From Christiangramia sediminis (GTDB taxonomy: Bacteria; Bacteroidota; Bacteroidia; Flavobacteriales; Flavobacteriaceae), in assembly GCF_020552705.1 (NCBI RefSeq), contig NZ_JAJBZG010000005.1, forward strand, positions 496,001 through 560,000: a DNA stretch of 64,000 bases, read 5' to 3'. This document shows positions 8,534-16,749 of the stretch, piece after piece. Both the position numbers and the translations under genes were made by a program. The notes below the pieces were generated by a model. The model was not told where the DNA came from. It worked only from the letters and a program-made list of their open reading frames with translations, and searched no databases. Every line of letters starts with the position of its first letter. The stretch's first letter is position 1.

Positions 8534-10954
8534 ATGAAAATCATCAGGTTCACCCCCCTTATTATCCTACTTATTCCATATGTTTTCTTTTCTCAGAATT
8601 CTCTTAGTGGAAATATTCAAGATCGGGAAAATGCCCCGGTTGCTTTTGCAAATATCATTTTATTAAGTGCAGAAGACTCAACCAGCGTATATAGAGGCAC
8701 TATTTCTGAAGAGGATGGAAGTTTTGTGATAGAAAATATAGAAGATAGTACCTACCTGTTAAAGGTTTCTTTTGTGGGGTATAAGGAATCCCTTCAAAAG
8801 GTCAACGTAAAAGGAAACACGAATATTCCCCCAATTATCCTGGAAGAAACCTCAGACGCTCTGGATGAAGTGGTAGTGAACGCACGAAAACCTAAAGTTA
8901 CCAGAAAGATAGACCGGTTGGTATTTGAAGTGGAGAATACCATTCTTTCTACCGGGAACACTTTTGAAGTTTTGAAAAGAACGCCGGGTGTGATCCTGAG
9001 TCAGGGAAACTTATTAGTAAAGAACAGGCCTGCCACGGTTTATATCAATGACCGGAAGGTGTATTTAAGTTCACAAGAACTTCAGCAATTACTGGAAGGT
9101 TTTTCTGCAGAAAACATAAAATCTGTTGAAGTGATCACCAATCCGCCGGCCCAGTATGATGCAGAAGGAGGGGCAATTCTTAATATTAAGACCTCAAAAA
9201 ATATTTCCATTGGCTACAAGGGAAGTGTGAATGCTTCCAATACTATTGCCATAGTTCCTAAATATAATATTGGTACCAGTCACTATTACAAAACAGATTG
9301 GTTGAACATCTATGCAAGTTATAATTACAACCAGCGAGACCTAGTAAAAAAGGATGAAGGCTTTATAGAATATTATACGCCCAACGGTGAAGCTGATTCA
9401 AGGTGGTTAACCGATTTTGAAAGGAATACTTCTATGTATTCGCACAGTCTTAATACGATACTCGATTTTACACTTAGTGAAGCAAGCACCTTAAGCTTAA
9501 GTGCCAATATCCAGATCACTCCAGATTCTGATAGTGATATAAATGGCTTGACGAATATCTATGATAGCAATAATTCGCTGGATTCATTATTTACTACAGA
9601 TAGCCGCTTGCACAGCAACACAGATAATATACTTCTGGCTGCTACTTATAATACCAGTTTGGGTGAAAATGGAAGTTTATCTGCCATTGGAAATTATATC
9701 AATTATGATAACAGCCAGTTTCAGCAGATCATGACAAATTATTTTGAAGAGGACGAAAGTTTTATAAGAGATAATTCTTTTACTACAGAAGCAATGCAAA
9801 ATAGTGAGATCTATACAGGCCAGGTTGATATCTCTACACCTCTGGGATCTACAAGTTTTGAAACCGGGCTAAAGTATTCCGGGTTAAAGACTGAAAGTGG
9901 GCAGGATTATTTTGATACAAATACGGGAACCAGGCAATTTTCAGGAGAATTATCAGACGTGCTTGATTATGAAGAAGATATTTATGCCGCTTATGCCAGT
10001 ATGTCTAAAGAATGGGAAAAATGGTCTATGAAGTTAGGACTTCGTGGAGAATATACCGATGTACAGGGGATTTCTGAAAGCCAGGGATTGGTTAATTCCC
10101 AGAATTATTTTGAATTATTTCCCACCTTTTATCTCAATTATAACGCATCTGAAGCTCATTCTTTTGGTTTTGAATATAGCCGAAGAATTACCAGGCCCCG
10201 TTTTGAAAATTTAAATACCTATAGATATTTTCTGAATGAGAATAATTTTCAGGATGGGAACCCAGATCTTATGCCTGCCATTTCAAATATGCTGAAATTG
10301 AGCTATAGCTATAAGAATAAATTATATTTTGACCTTTACTGGGACAAAGCAAATAATGCGATCGCTACCATACCATTTCAGGACAATGAGAACAGAAATT
10401 TGCGATCTTCAAGTTTGAATATGGATTTCTCTCAGCAATATAGTTTTGATATAAGTTATTATGACTACTTGAACGACTGGTGGTCTGTTTCGGCTTATAC
10501 CTCTTTCTTTTATATGCAAAATGACTTTCCAGCTTTGGAAAGCAATGGCCAGATCGTAACCAATGATACTTTTGGAGCTTATATATATGCCGGTAATTTC
10601 TTTACATTATCCAAGGATGGCACTTTTTCTGGTGAACTAACCACGACCTATATCCCAGATTATATTGTAGGTTCTTATGATTTTGAAGAACCTCAATTCG
10701 GTTTGAACTTTGGTTTTCGAAAAACCTTTTTTGATTCCAGGTTGGTCACCACCGTGAATGTGGAGGATATCTTCAATACCATGAATATGCCCTTGAGGTC
10801 ACAATATTTGAACCAGAATAACTCCTTTTTCGCCATGCCTGAGTCACGTATGATCAGGTTTGGAATAACCTATAAATTTGGTAATTTCAAATTAGGAGAT
10901 AATAAGCGTGCGATCACCGCAGAAGAAAGTGCACGTTTAGAATCTAAAAACTAA
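8534..10954 (+). CDS. TonB-dependent receptor, OMP_b-brl_3 type
   Basis: An 806-residue outer-membrane protein with a signal peptide (residues 1 to about 21, ending before QNSLSG). A carboxypeptidase-regulatory-like beta-sandwich follows at about 24-110, with VAFANIILL and ISEEDGSFVIENI, then a plug domain at about 125-225 (LKRTPGVILSQGNLLVKNRP, ITNPPAQYDAEGGAILNI). The rest is a beta-barrel rich in alternating aromatic strands. It has no SusD partner next to it, so it is not a polysaccharide-utilisation pair. The substrate cannot be told. It is monocistronic with its own promoter. Confidence 0.9.
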   Translation: MKIIRFTPLIILLIPYVFFSQNSLSGNIQDRENAPVAFANIILLSAEDSTSVYRGTISEEDGSFVIENIEDSTYLLKVSFVGYKESLQKVNVKGNTNIPPIILEETSDALDEVVVNARKPKVTRKIDRLVFEVENTILSTGNTFEVLKRTPGVILSQGNLLVKNRPATVYINDRKVYLSSQELQQLLEGFSAENIKSVEVITNPPAQYDAEGGAILNIKTSKNISIGYKGSVNASNTIAIVPKYNIGTSHYYKTDWLNIYASYNYNQRDLVKKDEGFIEYYTPNGEADSRWLTDFERNTSMYSHSLNTILDFTLSEASTLSLSANIQITPDSDSDINGLTNIYDSNNSLDSLFTTDSRLHSNTDNILLAATYNTSLGENGSLSAIGNYINYDNSQFQQIMTNYFEEDESFIRDNSFTTEAMQNSEIYTGQVDISTPLGSTSFETGLKYSGLKTESGQDYFDTNTGTRQFSGELSDVLDYEEDIYAAYASMSKEWEKWSMKLGLRGEYTDVQGISESQGLVNSQNYFELFPTFYLNYNASEAHSFGFEYSRRITRPRFENLNTYRYFLNENNFQDGNPDLMPAISNMLKLSYSYKNKLYFDLYWDKANNAIATIPFQDNENRNLRSSSLNMDFSQQYSFDISYYDYLNDWWSVSAYTSFFYMQNDFPALESNGQIVTNDTFGAYIYAGNFFTLSKDGTFSGELTTTYIPDYIVGSYDFEEPQFGLNFGFRKTFFDSRLVTTVNVEDIFNTMNMPLRSQYLNQNNSFFAMPESRMIRFGITYKFGNFKLGDNKRAITAEESARLESKN

Positions 10955-11002
10955 TTAAAGGGGAGCCTGTTTAACTTATTTTCAGGCATAGGAATTATTT
11001 AG

Positions 11003-11010
11003 TAATTTTG
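11003..11010 (+). promoter_or_regulatory. -7 promoter element (TAATTTTG) for dusB
   Basis: Match to TAnnTTTG ending 20 bp before the TTG start of dusB. It implies a very short 5' leader and supports the non-ATG start. Confidence 0.55.
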
Positions 11011-11030
11011 CCACCTGAAAAACAGCAACT

Positions 11031-12023
11031 TTGGCAAAAATTGGAAATATAGATGTAGGAGACTTCCCCTTGCTTTTGGCACCGATGGAAGACGTGAGTG
11101 ACCCGCCATTCCGTGCACTTTGCAAGGAACAGGGAGCAGATGTGGTATATACTGAATTTATCTCTTCAGAAGGCCTTATTCGCGATGCCGCGAAAAGCAC
11201 CATGAAACTTGATATTTACGAAAAGGAACGTCCGGTTGGTATCCAAATCTTTGGAGCTAACCTGGAATCCATGCTACAATCTGTTGAAATTGTTGAAAAA
11301 TCAGGCCCAGATATTATTGATATCAATTTTGGCTGCCCGGTAAAAAAGGTGGTTTCTAAAGGAGCAGGTGCAGGTATATTGAAAGATGTAGATCTTATGG
11401 TTTCGCTTACCAAGGCTATGGTAGAACACACAAAATTGCCAATTACGGTAAAAACGAGATTAGGCTGGGACCATGATTCTATTAAGATCCTTGAAGTTGC
11501 TGAAAAACTTCAGGACGTGGGTTGCCAGGCAATTTCGATTCACGGCAGAACCAGAGCGCAGATGTATAAAGGCGAAGCCGACTGGGCACCTATTGCTGAA
11601 GTGAAGAATAATCCAAGAATGCATATTCCGGTATTTGGTAATGGCGATGTGGATTCTCCTGAAAAAGCCATGGAAATGCGCGATAAATTCGGATTGGATG
11701 GCGCCATGATAGGCCGGGCTAGTATTGGTTATCCCTGGTTTTTCAGAGAAGTAAAGCATTATTTTAAAACCGGTGAACAGATGGCTCCTCCAAGTCTGGA
11801 AGAAAGAGTAGATGCCGCCAGAAGACATTTGCAAATGGCGATCGACTGGAAAGGGGAGCGATTAGGCGTTTTTGAGACGCGTCGTCATTATACCAATTAT
11901 TTCAAGGGAATTCCACACTTCAAGGAATACCGCATGAAGATGGTGACCAGCGACGATTCCATAGACGTTTTTAAAGCTTTTGATGAGGTGGAAAAGGAAT
12001 TCGCAGGTTACGAATTTGCCTGA
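11031..12023 (+). CDS. dusB: tRNA-dihydrouridine synthase B
   Basis: A 330-residue FMN enzyme that reduces uridine in the tRNA D-loop. It begins AKIGNIDVGDFPLLLAPMED, typical of flavobacterial DusB. The catalytic cysteine is Cys102 in FGCPVKKVVSKGAGAG, and the HGRTRAQMYKGEADW and FGNGDV motifs contact substrate and FMN. The initiator is TTG: no ATG lies upstream in frame within reach of the -7 element, and the N-terminus aligns with the family from this codon. The 3' end overlaps the convergent permease gene by 16 bp. Confidence 0.96.
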   Translation: MAKIGNIDVGDFPLLLAPMEDVSDPPFRALCKEQGADVVYTEFISSEGLIRDAAKSTMKLDIYEKERPVGIQIFGANLESMLQSVEIVEKSGPDIIDINFGCPVKKVVSKGAGAGILKDVDLMVSLTKAMVEHTKLPITVKTRLGWDHDSIKILEVAEKLQDVGCQAISIHGRTRAQMYKGEADWAPIAEVKNNPRMHIPVFGNGDVDSPEKAMEMRDKFGLDGAMIGRASIGYPWFFREVKHYFKTGEQMAPPSLEERVDAARRHLQMAIDWKGERLGVFETRRHYTNYFKGIPHFKEYRMKMVTSDDSIDVFKAFDEVEKEFAGYEFA

Positions 12024-13222
12024 GAAAGTGCTTTTTTGCTTCGGCCCGCTGCAATATAAGAGGCGATAAGCCCAAGCGTAAAAATAGTACCGAGGACAAT
12101 AAGTATATTTTCAATTTTCATCTTTACCGGGTAGGGTAAATTTGGCGTGATCATGACCAGGTCGTAATTCATCTGAAGAATTATAAGAATCACCGCCACG
12201 GCAAGACCAATTATTCCGCCCAGACCGGTCATTAACATTCCCTGTAAAAAGAATATGTTCTTGATCTGATTGGGCGTAGCACCAAGGTTATAGAGCGTTC
12301 TAATATTCTCCCTTTTATCCAGGATCATCACAATAATAGATCCTACCACGTTAAATAGCGCAATGGTCAGTACCAGGGTAAAGATGAGGTAAACAAATAG
12401 ATTTTCTGAATTCAGCATTTTATTAAGCGCATCATTAAGCTCTGCCCGGGTTTTTATGATCACCTTCCCGTCAAAGAGTTTATTTAATTCTGCACTAACC
12501 TCACTTTCAGAAGCTTCAGGTTTTAATTTAAATTCTATTCCAGAATATTCATTTTCAGCAAGATTCAGCAGATCTTTGGCAAAATTCAGATGTGTAAAAA
12601 CATATTTATCGTCCAGTTCCTCATTTACGCTATAGATACCGCTAACAATAGTTTGCCTGGAATTGAAGGCATCCTGAAGATTGGTCATGGTGATGGCCCC
12701 TTTTCCAGGTTTGGGAACCATGATCTTAAGTAGATTCTGATAATTAAATGTTCCTACATCCAGCAATCTTGAAAGTCCGTTTCCTATAACTACCTGCGGT
12801 TCACTGTCGGTAAGCCAGGTTCCAAAAACTATAGAACTATCAATTTTATTAACGCTTCGGTAAGTTTCGTCCACTCCTTTAATATAGGCTGGCTGTTCTT
12901 TAGATTTATAGGTGAGGATCACCCGTTCTTCAGCTATCTTGCTATAAGCCTCAATACCTTCAATTTGCTGAAGTTGGTTTAATTGATCTTCTGAGATCTT
13001 TATAACTTTCCCAGATTGAGGCAATGCTTTTAGATCGGGATCAAATTCATTTGAAAAGGAAAGACTGAAATCTCTTAATCCGGAAAAACCGCTAAGAACT
13101 ATAAATAAAGAAAAAGCTCCTGCAAATACGCCAATCGCTGCAATGATGGTAATAATATTAATAGCATTACTTTTACTTTTAGTAAAGAGATACCTTTTGG
13201 CGATATAGAGCGGGAACTTCAA
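12008..13222 (-). CDS. FtsX-like permease of a LolC/LolE-type ABC transporter
   Basis: A 404-residue integral membrane protein with the lipoprotein-releasing permease layout: an N-terminal helix at about 22-45 (IITIIAAIGVFAGAFSLFIV) after FPLYIAKRYLFTKSKSNAIN, a periplasmic MacB-like domain at about 50-255, and three C-terminal helices at about 265-395 with the FtsX-type segment MILDKRENIRTLYNLGA. LolCDE moves lipoproteins from the inner membrane to LolA. The ATPase is not adjacent, as is usual in this phylum. It lies 1 bp after rbfA in the same direction. Confidence 0.88.
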   Translation of the reverse strand: MKFPLYIAKRYLFTKSKSNAINIITIIAAIGVFAGAFSLFIVLSGFSGLRDFSLSFSNEFDPDLKALPQSGKVIKISEDQLNQLQQIEGIEAYSKIAEERVILTYKSKEQPAYIKGVDETYRSVNKIDSSIVFGTWLTDSEPQVVIGNGLSRLLDVGTFNYQNLLKIMVPKPGKGAITMTNLQDAFNSRQTIVSGIYSVNEELDDKYVFTHLNFAKDLLNLAENEYSGIEFKLKPEASESEVSAELNKLFDGKVIIKTRAELNDALNKMLNSENLFVYLIFTLVLTIALFNVVGSIIVMILDKRENIRTLYNLGATPNQIKNIFFLQGMLMTGLGGIIGLAVAVILIILQMNYDLVMITPNLPYPVKMKIENILIVLGTIFTLGLIASYIAAGRSKKALSQANS

Positions 13223-13223
13223 A

Positions 13224-13619
13224 TTAAGATTTTTTCCTCTTATCTAAAAGATCGGGATTTGCCACGGGATCTTCTTTTCCTTTGATAGATTTTTCAATTC
13301 CGTCGATATATTCCAGCGAATCATCTATAAAAAAACTAAGATCAGGCATTTTTCTTAACTGATGTCTTGTACGTTGAGCCATCTCATGTTTGATCTGAGA
13401 TTTGTTCTCGTTGATCTCTTTGATCACTTCTTCCTGATGTTTAGAAGGGAATATGCTCACATAAGCCTTGGCAATAGAAAGGTCTGTGGTTACCCGAACT
13501 TTAGAAACTGAAACCAAAATTCCTGTACGGCCGCTATCTCTCAGAGAATTCTGTAAGATATCTGCCAGATCCTTCTGCAACAATCCACCTATCTTTTTTT
13601 GTCTGTTTGTTTCTTCCAT
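13224..13619 (-). CDS. rbfA: 30S ribosome-binding factor A
   Basis: RbfA is a KH-like cold-shock maturation factor that binds near helix 1 of 16S rRNA in immature 30S subunits. The 131-residue protein has the family start ETNRQKKIGGLLQKDLADIL, the central VRVTTDLSIAKAYVSIFP and the PDLSFFIDDSLEY segment. The C-terminus is Lys-rich (LLDKRKKS). It is the first gene of a two-gene transcript with the Lol-type permease, and a -7 element lies just upstream. Confidence 0.95.
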   Translation of the reverse strand: MEETNRQKKIGGLLQKDLADILQNSLRDSGRTGILVSVSKVRVTTDLSIAKAYVSIFPSKHQEEVIKEINENKSQIKHEMAQRTRHQLRKMPDLSFFIDDSLEYIDGIEKSIKGKEDPVANPDLLDKRKKS

Positions 13620-13623
13620 GCTA

Positions 13624-13631
13624 CAAAAGTA
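13624..13631 (-). promoter_or_regulatory. -7 promoter element (TACTTTTG) for rbfA
   Basis: Minus-strand TAnnTTTG match only 5 bp from the rbfA ATG, predicting an almost leaderless mRNA if real. Confidence 0.45.
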
Positions 13632-13719
13632 AAATTTTTAACTGTGATTTATCTTCATATGAATGAATTTGAATCATATAACATTAATTATTGATATTTG
13701 TTCTATCAAAATATGACCA

Positions 13720-14118
13720 ATGAAGAGAATAGAACATATAGGAATCGCGGTAAAAGATCTGGAAGCAGCCAATAAAACCTATAATGCCGTGTTAGGTTCA
13801 GAACATTATAAAACTGAAAGCGTGGAAAGTGAAGGAGTTTCTACTTCCTTTTTTAAAATAGGAGAAAGTAAGATCGAATTACTGGCAGCTACGAATCCTG
13901 AAAGTCCTATTGCCAAATTTATAGATAAGAGGGGAGAGGGTATTCATCATATTGCTTTTTATGTTGATGATATTACCGCTGAAATTGAACGACTTAAAGG
14001 CGAAGGTTTCAGGTTATTGAATGAAACGCCCAAGCCCGGCGCTGATAATAAACTGGTTGCTTTTATGCATCCCAAAGATGCCAATGGGGTGCTGGTAGAA
14101 TTGTGTCAGGAAAAATAG
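13720..14118 (+). CDS. mce: Methylmalonyl-CoA epimerase
   Basis: A 132-residue vicinal-oxygen-chelate protein that interconverts the R and S forms of methylmalonyl-CoA, linking succinyl-CoA and propionyl-CoA metabolism. Metal ligands are visible as His6 in RIEHIGIAV, the His pair in GEGIHHIAFYVDD and the Glu in GVLVELCQ near the C-terminus. Length and motif spacing match the family. It stands alone between rbfA and a tRNA gene; the mutase genes are not in the window. Confidence 0.95.
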   Translation: MKRIEHIGIAVKDLEAANKTYNAVLGSEHYKTESVESEGVSTSFFKIGESKIELLAATNPESPIAKFIDKRGEGIHHIAFYVDDITAEIERLKGEGFRLLNETPKPGADNKLVAFMHPKDANGVLVELCQEK

Positions 14119-14128
14119 AATTATTTTG

Positions 14129-14160
14129 TTTGGTACGTAAGCTGCAATTATCTAAATTTG
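14129..14160 (+). promoter_or_regulatory. Promoter of the CAT-anticodon tRNA
   Basis: TTTG at 14129-14132, a 20-bp spacer and TAAATTTG at 14153-14160, a full -33/-7 match. The tRNA begins 25 bp downstream. Confidence 0.75.
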
Positions 14161-14184
14161 CGCTCGCGATACAAACAGGTATCC

Positions 14185-14258
14185 GGTCCCATAGCTCAGT
14201 TGGTTAGAGCACCTGACTCATAATCAGGTGGTCCTTGGTTCGAGCCCAAGTGGGACCA
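14185..14258 (+). tRNA. tRNA with CAT anticodon, probably tRNA-Ile2 (lysidine type)
   Basis: A complete cloverleaf: acceptor GGTCCCA pairs with TGGGACC, a D-arm TAGCTCAGTTGGTTAGAGCA, anticodon stem CCTGA/TCAGG with loop CTCATAA, and a T-arm TTGGTTCGAGCCCAA. The discriminator is A and CCA is not encoded. A CAT anticodon could be initiator Met, elongator Met or Ile2. The 5' end is not the initiator type, and C4 and C5 in the acceptor stem resemble the TilS-recognised Ile2 determinants, so I lean to Ile2; elongator Met cannot be excluded. Confidence 0.93.
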
Positions 14259-14270
14259 CAGATAATTAGA

Positions 14271-14298
14271 AGCCTTGCAGAGATGCAGGGCTTTTTTT
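14271..14298 (+). terminator. Intrinsic terminator after the tRNA
   Basis: Stem AGCCTTGCA / TGCAGGGCT with loop GAGA followed by seven T. Confidence 0.9.
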
Positions 14299-14426
14299 AT
14301 TAAAGCGATATTACTCTATTTGATTCCGTGCATCATTTTTCTTTCCGTATTTCCCTCCTTAAATTATCTTGTGAATTTTCCAGACGACTATTTTATTAAA
14401 ATGCAGTAAAAATTAATCGTTAAATC

Positions 14427-14457
14427 TTGAATTGAACTTACTTATTATTTACATTTG
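14427..14457 (+). promoter_or_regulatory. Promoter of the PID-CTERM-like gene
   Basis: TTG at 14427-14429, a 20-bp spacer and TACATTTG at 14450-14457. The coding start is about 240 bp further on, so a long leader is predicted. The rest of 14300-14560 is AT-rich with no gene that I can support. Confidence 0.65.
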
Positions 14458-14566
14458 AAGGTTATGAAGTTATTGGTTATTAGGTAGATATGCATATTAA
14501 TAGAATATAGATATTTGCTTTTTAGCCAGACATTTAAAACTTTGCGTAAGGAAATTTCGTAAATAT

Positions 14567-14640
14567 GCTAAGAATATATAGACGTCGCGGCTTAGCAAAG
14601 TAAGCCGGTAGCGGAAAATTCTTACCTTAGTAGCAAAATT
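14567..14640 (+). promoter_or_regulatory. Candidate structured RNA leader
   Basis: The leader can fold into an outer helix TAAGAAT (14569-14575) with ATTCTTA (14619-14625), enclosing an inner stem CGC+GGCTTA (14586-14594) with TAAGCC+GCG (14601-14606 and 14611-14613). The inner stem is capped by loop GCAAAG and interrupted by the bulge GGTA. The spacing of conserved-looking single-stranded purines resembles a small riboswitch or protein-binding leader. I do not recognise it as a known class. Confidence 0.45.
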
Positions 14641-14695
14641 TGTTTACAGAAAATTGAATTTAAAGGCTTTCGCCAAAAATACTAACCTAACATCA

Positions 14696-14962
14696 ATGGG
14701 GCAGATTAGATGTATATTCCTTATTATGATACTTTTCCTGGGAGTTACGCTTACTTCTTACGCCCAGAAAGATGGGCCGCCAGCACCCACAGAGAAAAGA
14801 CATAAGGGACCGCCATGCGATCCGGGTAACGGAAACGGGAACGGTAACGGACCTTCAGTTCCTCCGGGACTTTGTTTACCTATAGACGACTATGTGTATA
14901 TCTTAATGGCAGTAGGAGTGATGTATGGTTGCTATAAACTGCGAAATTTTGAAGCGGCCTAA
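14696..14962 (+). CDS. Small secreted protein with PID-CTERM-like sorting tail
   Basis: From the ATG at 14696 the product is 88 residues; an alternative TTG at 14654 would add 14 more. A signal peptide (GQIRCIFLIMILFLGVTL, cleaved near SYAQ) leads into a short Pro/Gly/Asn-rich mature part with a GNGNGNGNG run and two Cys. The C-terminus has the tripartite layout of a sorting signal: LCLPIDD, a hydrophobic helix YVYILMAVGVMYGCY and a basic KLR end. Flavobacterial proteins with a PID motif before a terminal helix are thought to be handled by an exosortase-like system. The gene has a promoter and long leader of its own. Function unknown. Confidence 0.7.
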   Translation: MGQIRCIFLIMILFLGVTLTSYAQKDGPPAPTEKRHKGPPCDPGNGNGNGNGPSVPPGLCLPIDDYVYILMAVGVMYGCYKLRNFEAA

Positions 14963-15546
14963 GAGACCTCAGTAATTCGCTTTACATACTTACCGATCAC
15001 ATCAAATTCGAGATTCACTTTAGCTCCCTTTTTTAAATTATTGAAAGTTGTATGATTATAGGTGTAGGGTATGATCGCCACACTGAATTCATTTTTTTTT
15101 GAATTCACCACGGTTAAACTTACCCCATTAACGGTAATAGAACCCTTTTCAATGGTGATATTTCCAATTGTTGAGTCGTATTCAAAAGTGAATTCCCAGC
15201 TACCGTCCTTTTCTTTAATTTCTTTACAAATGGCAGTTTGATCTACATGCCCCTGTACTATATGTCCGTCCAGTCTATCGCCTAACTTCATTCCTCTTTC
15301 CAGGTTTACAAAGTCTTTTTCCTTTAAATCTCCCAGATTGGTCTTCTCAAGAGTTTCACTTACTGCGGTTACTGTATAATTGTCATTATCAATAGAAACT
15401 ACGGTGAGGCAAACCCCATTATGGGATACACTCTGATCTATTTTGAGTTCAGGAGTCATTTTTGCGTTTACAATAATATCCAGGTTGCTTCCGGATTTTT
15501 TAATACTGCGAATAATTCCTGTTTCTTCAACTATTCCTGTGAACAT
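14959..15546 (-). CDS. ribE: Riboflavin synthase, alpha chain
   Basis: This enzyme dismutates two 6,7-dimethyl-8-ribityllumazine molecules to riboflavin. The 195 residues comprise two lumazine-binding repeats: MFTGIVEETG with SHNGVCLTV in the first half, and GHVDQTA with SITVNGVSLTVV in the second. Length is usual. The 3' end overlaps the convergent PID-CTERM-like gene by 4 bp, and the gene is divergent from pdxA, with a 61-bp shared upstream region. Confidence 0.96.
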   Translation of the reverse strand: MFTGIVEETGIIRSIKKSGSNLDIIVNAKMTPELKIDQSVSHNGVCLTVVSIDNDNYTVTAVSETLEKTNLGDLKEKDFVNLERGMKLGDRLDGHIVQGHVDQTAICKEIKEKDGSWEFTFEYDSTIGNITIEKGSITVNGVSLTVVNSKKNEFSVAIIPYTYNHTTFNNLKKGAKVNLEFDVIGKYVKRITEVS

Positions 15547-15565
15547 AGTTTTCTATAATAATGGT

Positions 15566-15573
15566 TACATTTG
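15566..15573 (+). promoter_or_regulatory. -7 promoter element (TACATTTG) for pdxA
   Basis: TAnnTTTG match 34 bp upstream of the pdxA start, inside the divergent ribE-pdxA spacer. Confidence 0.55.
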
Positions 15574-15607
15574 TGTGTAAAATTAAAATATTATATCGGG
15601 AAAGTTT

Positions 15608-16654
15608 ATGAAACAAAGCGAAATGATCAAATTGGGAATTAGCATTGGAGATTTGAATGGGATTGGTAGCGAAATTGTGCTTAGAACCTTTGATGATTCC
15701 AGGATGCTGGATTTTTGTACCCCGATTATCTTTGCATCTTCAAAAATTCTCAATTTCTTAAAAAAGCATTATAAGCTTTCCGTCAATTTTCAGGGGATAG
15801 ATCATCCCTCCAATGCTATTGATGGAAAGGTAAATGTTGTAAATGTGTGGAAAGAAAATGTCAATATTAATTTTGGAGAGGAAGATGTAAAGATTGGTGA
15901 CTATGCCTTCCGCTCTCTTGAAGCAGCTACGCATGCTTTAAAAAACGATGAGATAGATGTTTTGGTAACAGCTCCTATTAATAAAGCCACCATTCAATCT
16001 GATAAATTTAAATTTCCGGGGCATACAGATTACCTGGCCCAGGAACTGGGAGGAGAAAGCCTTATGTTCATGATCACCGATAATCTTAAAATAGGATTAT
16101 TAACAGATCATGTGGCACTCAAGGATATAGCTTCTGTGATTACGCCAGAATTAATCGAGAAGAAGATCAAAACCATTCAGCAAACATTAAAACAGGATTT
16201 TAGAGTTCAGAAGCCAAGAATTGCTGTATTGGGAATCAATCCGCATAGTGGAGATAATGGTGTGATAGGTAAAGAAGATGAAGAAGTTTTAAAGCCTACC
16301 ATACAAAAGATCAGAGATAAAGGGGATCTTGTTTTTGGACCCTATTCTGCAGATAGTTTTTTTGGTTCCAAGAATTATAAGAATTTTGACGCCGTAGTGG
16401 CTTCTTATCATGATCAGGGATTAATTCCATTTAAGACCTTATCTTTTGGAATGGGCGTTAATTTTACAGCGGGACTTAAAAAGGTAAGGACTTCACCCGA
16501 TCATGGAACTGCATTTGAAATAGCCGGTAAAAATGAGGCGAACATCAATTCTTTTAAAGAAGCTGTTTTTAAAGGAATAGAGATCTATAAAGCGCGTGAA
16601 GAATATAAACTTCTGACGGAAAATCCGTTGAAGAAACAAGGGAAGAAGATATAA
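15608..16654 (+). CDS. pdxA: 4-hydroxythreonine-4-phosphate dehydrogenase
   Basis: PdxA oxidises 4-phosphohydroxy-L-threonine in the DXP-dependent route to pyridoxal phosphate. The 348-residue protein shows GDLNGIGSEI at the N-terminus, TAPINKA, FPGHTDYLAQ with a metal-ligand His, INPHSGDNG, and SYHDQGLIPFK with a second ligand His. TSPDHGTAFEIAG carries the third. An alternative start at MIKLGISIGD is possible a few codons in. It has its own promoter and no metabolic partner beside it. Confidence 0.95.
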   Translation: MKQSEMIKLGISIGDLNGIGSEIVLRTFDDSRMLDFCTPIIFASSKILNFLKKHYKLSVNFQGIDHPSNAIDGKVNVVNVWKENVNINFGEEDVKIGDYAFRSLEAATHALKNDEIDVLVTAPINKATIQSDKFKFPGHTDYLAQELGGESLMFMITDNLKIGLLTDHVALKDIASVITPELIEKKIKTIQQTLKQDFRVQKPRIAVLGINPHSGDNGVIGKEDEEVLKPTIQKIRDKGDLVFGPYSADSFFGSKNYKNFDAVVASYHDQGLIPFKTLSFGMGVNFTAGLKKVRTSPDHGTAFEIAGKNEANINSFKEAVFKGIEIYKAREEYKLLTENPLKKQGKKI

Positions 16655-16697
16655 ACAAAAATTTGTTTATAAAAAGAGCAAAATTCATTAATTTTTA

Positions 16698-16705
16698 TAT
16701 CTTTG
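16698..16705 (+). promoter_or_regulatory. -7 promoter element (TATCTTTG) for the yceD-rpmF operon
   Basis: TAnnTTTG match about 45 bp upstream of the DUF177 gene. A good -33 element at the right spacing is not seen. Confidence 0.55.
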
Positions 16706-16749
16706 CACCCGCCTTAACGGAAACGTTGGGCACTCAAAACTGAGGAGAG

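Noticed and set aside
14654-14695. TTG-initiated extension of the PID-CTERM-like protein
   Set aside because: The ATG at 14696 leads directly into a compact signal peptide; the extension adds an atypical polar n-region.
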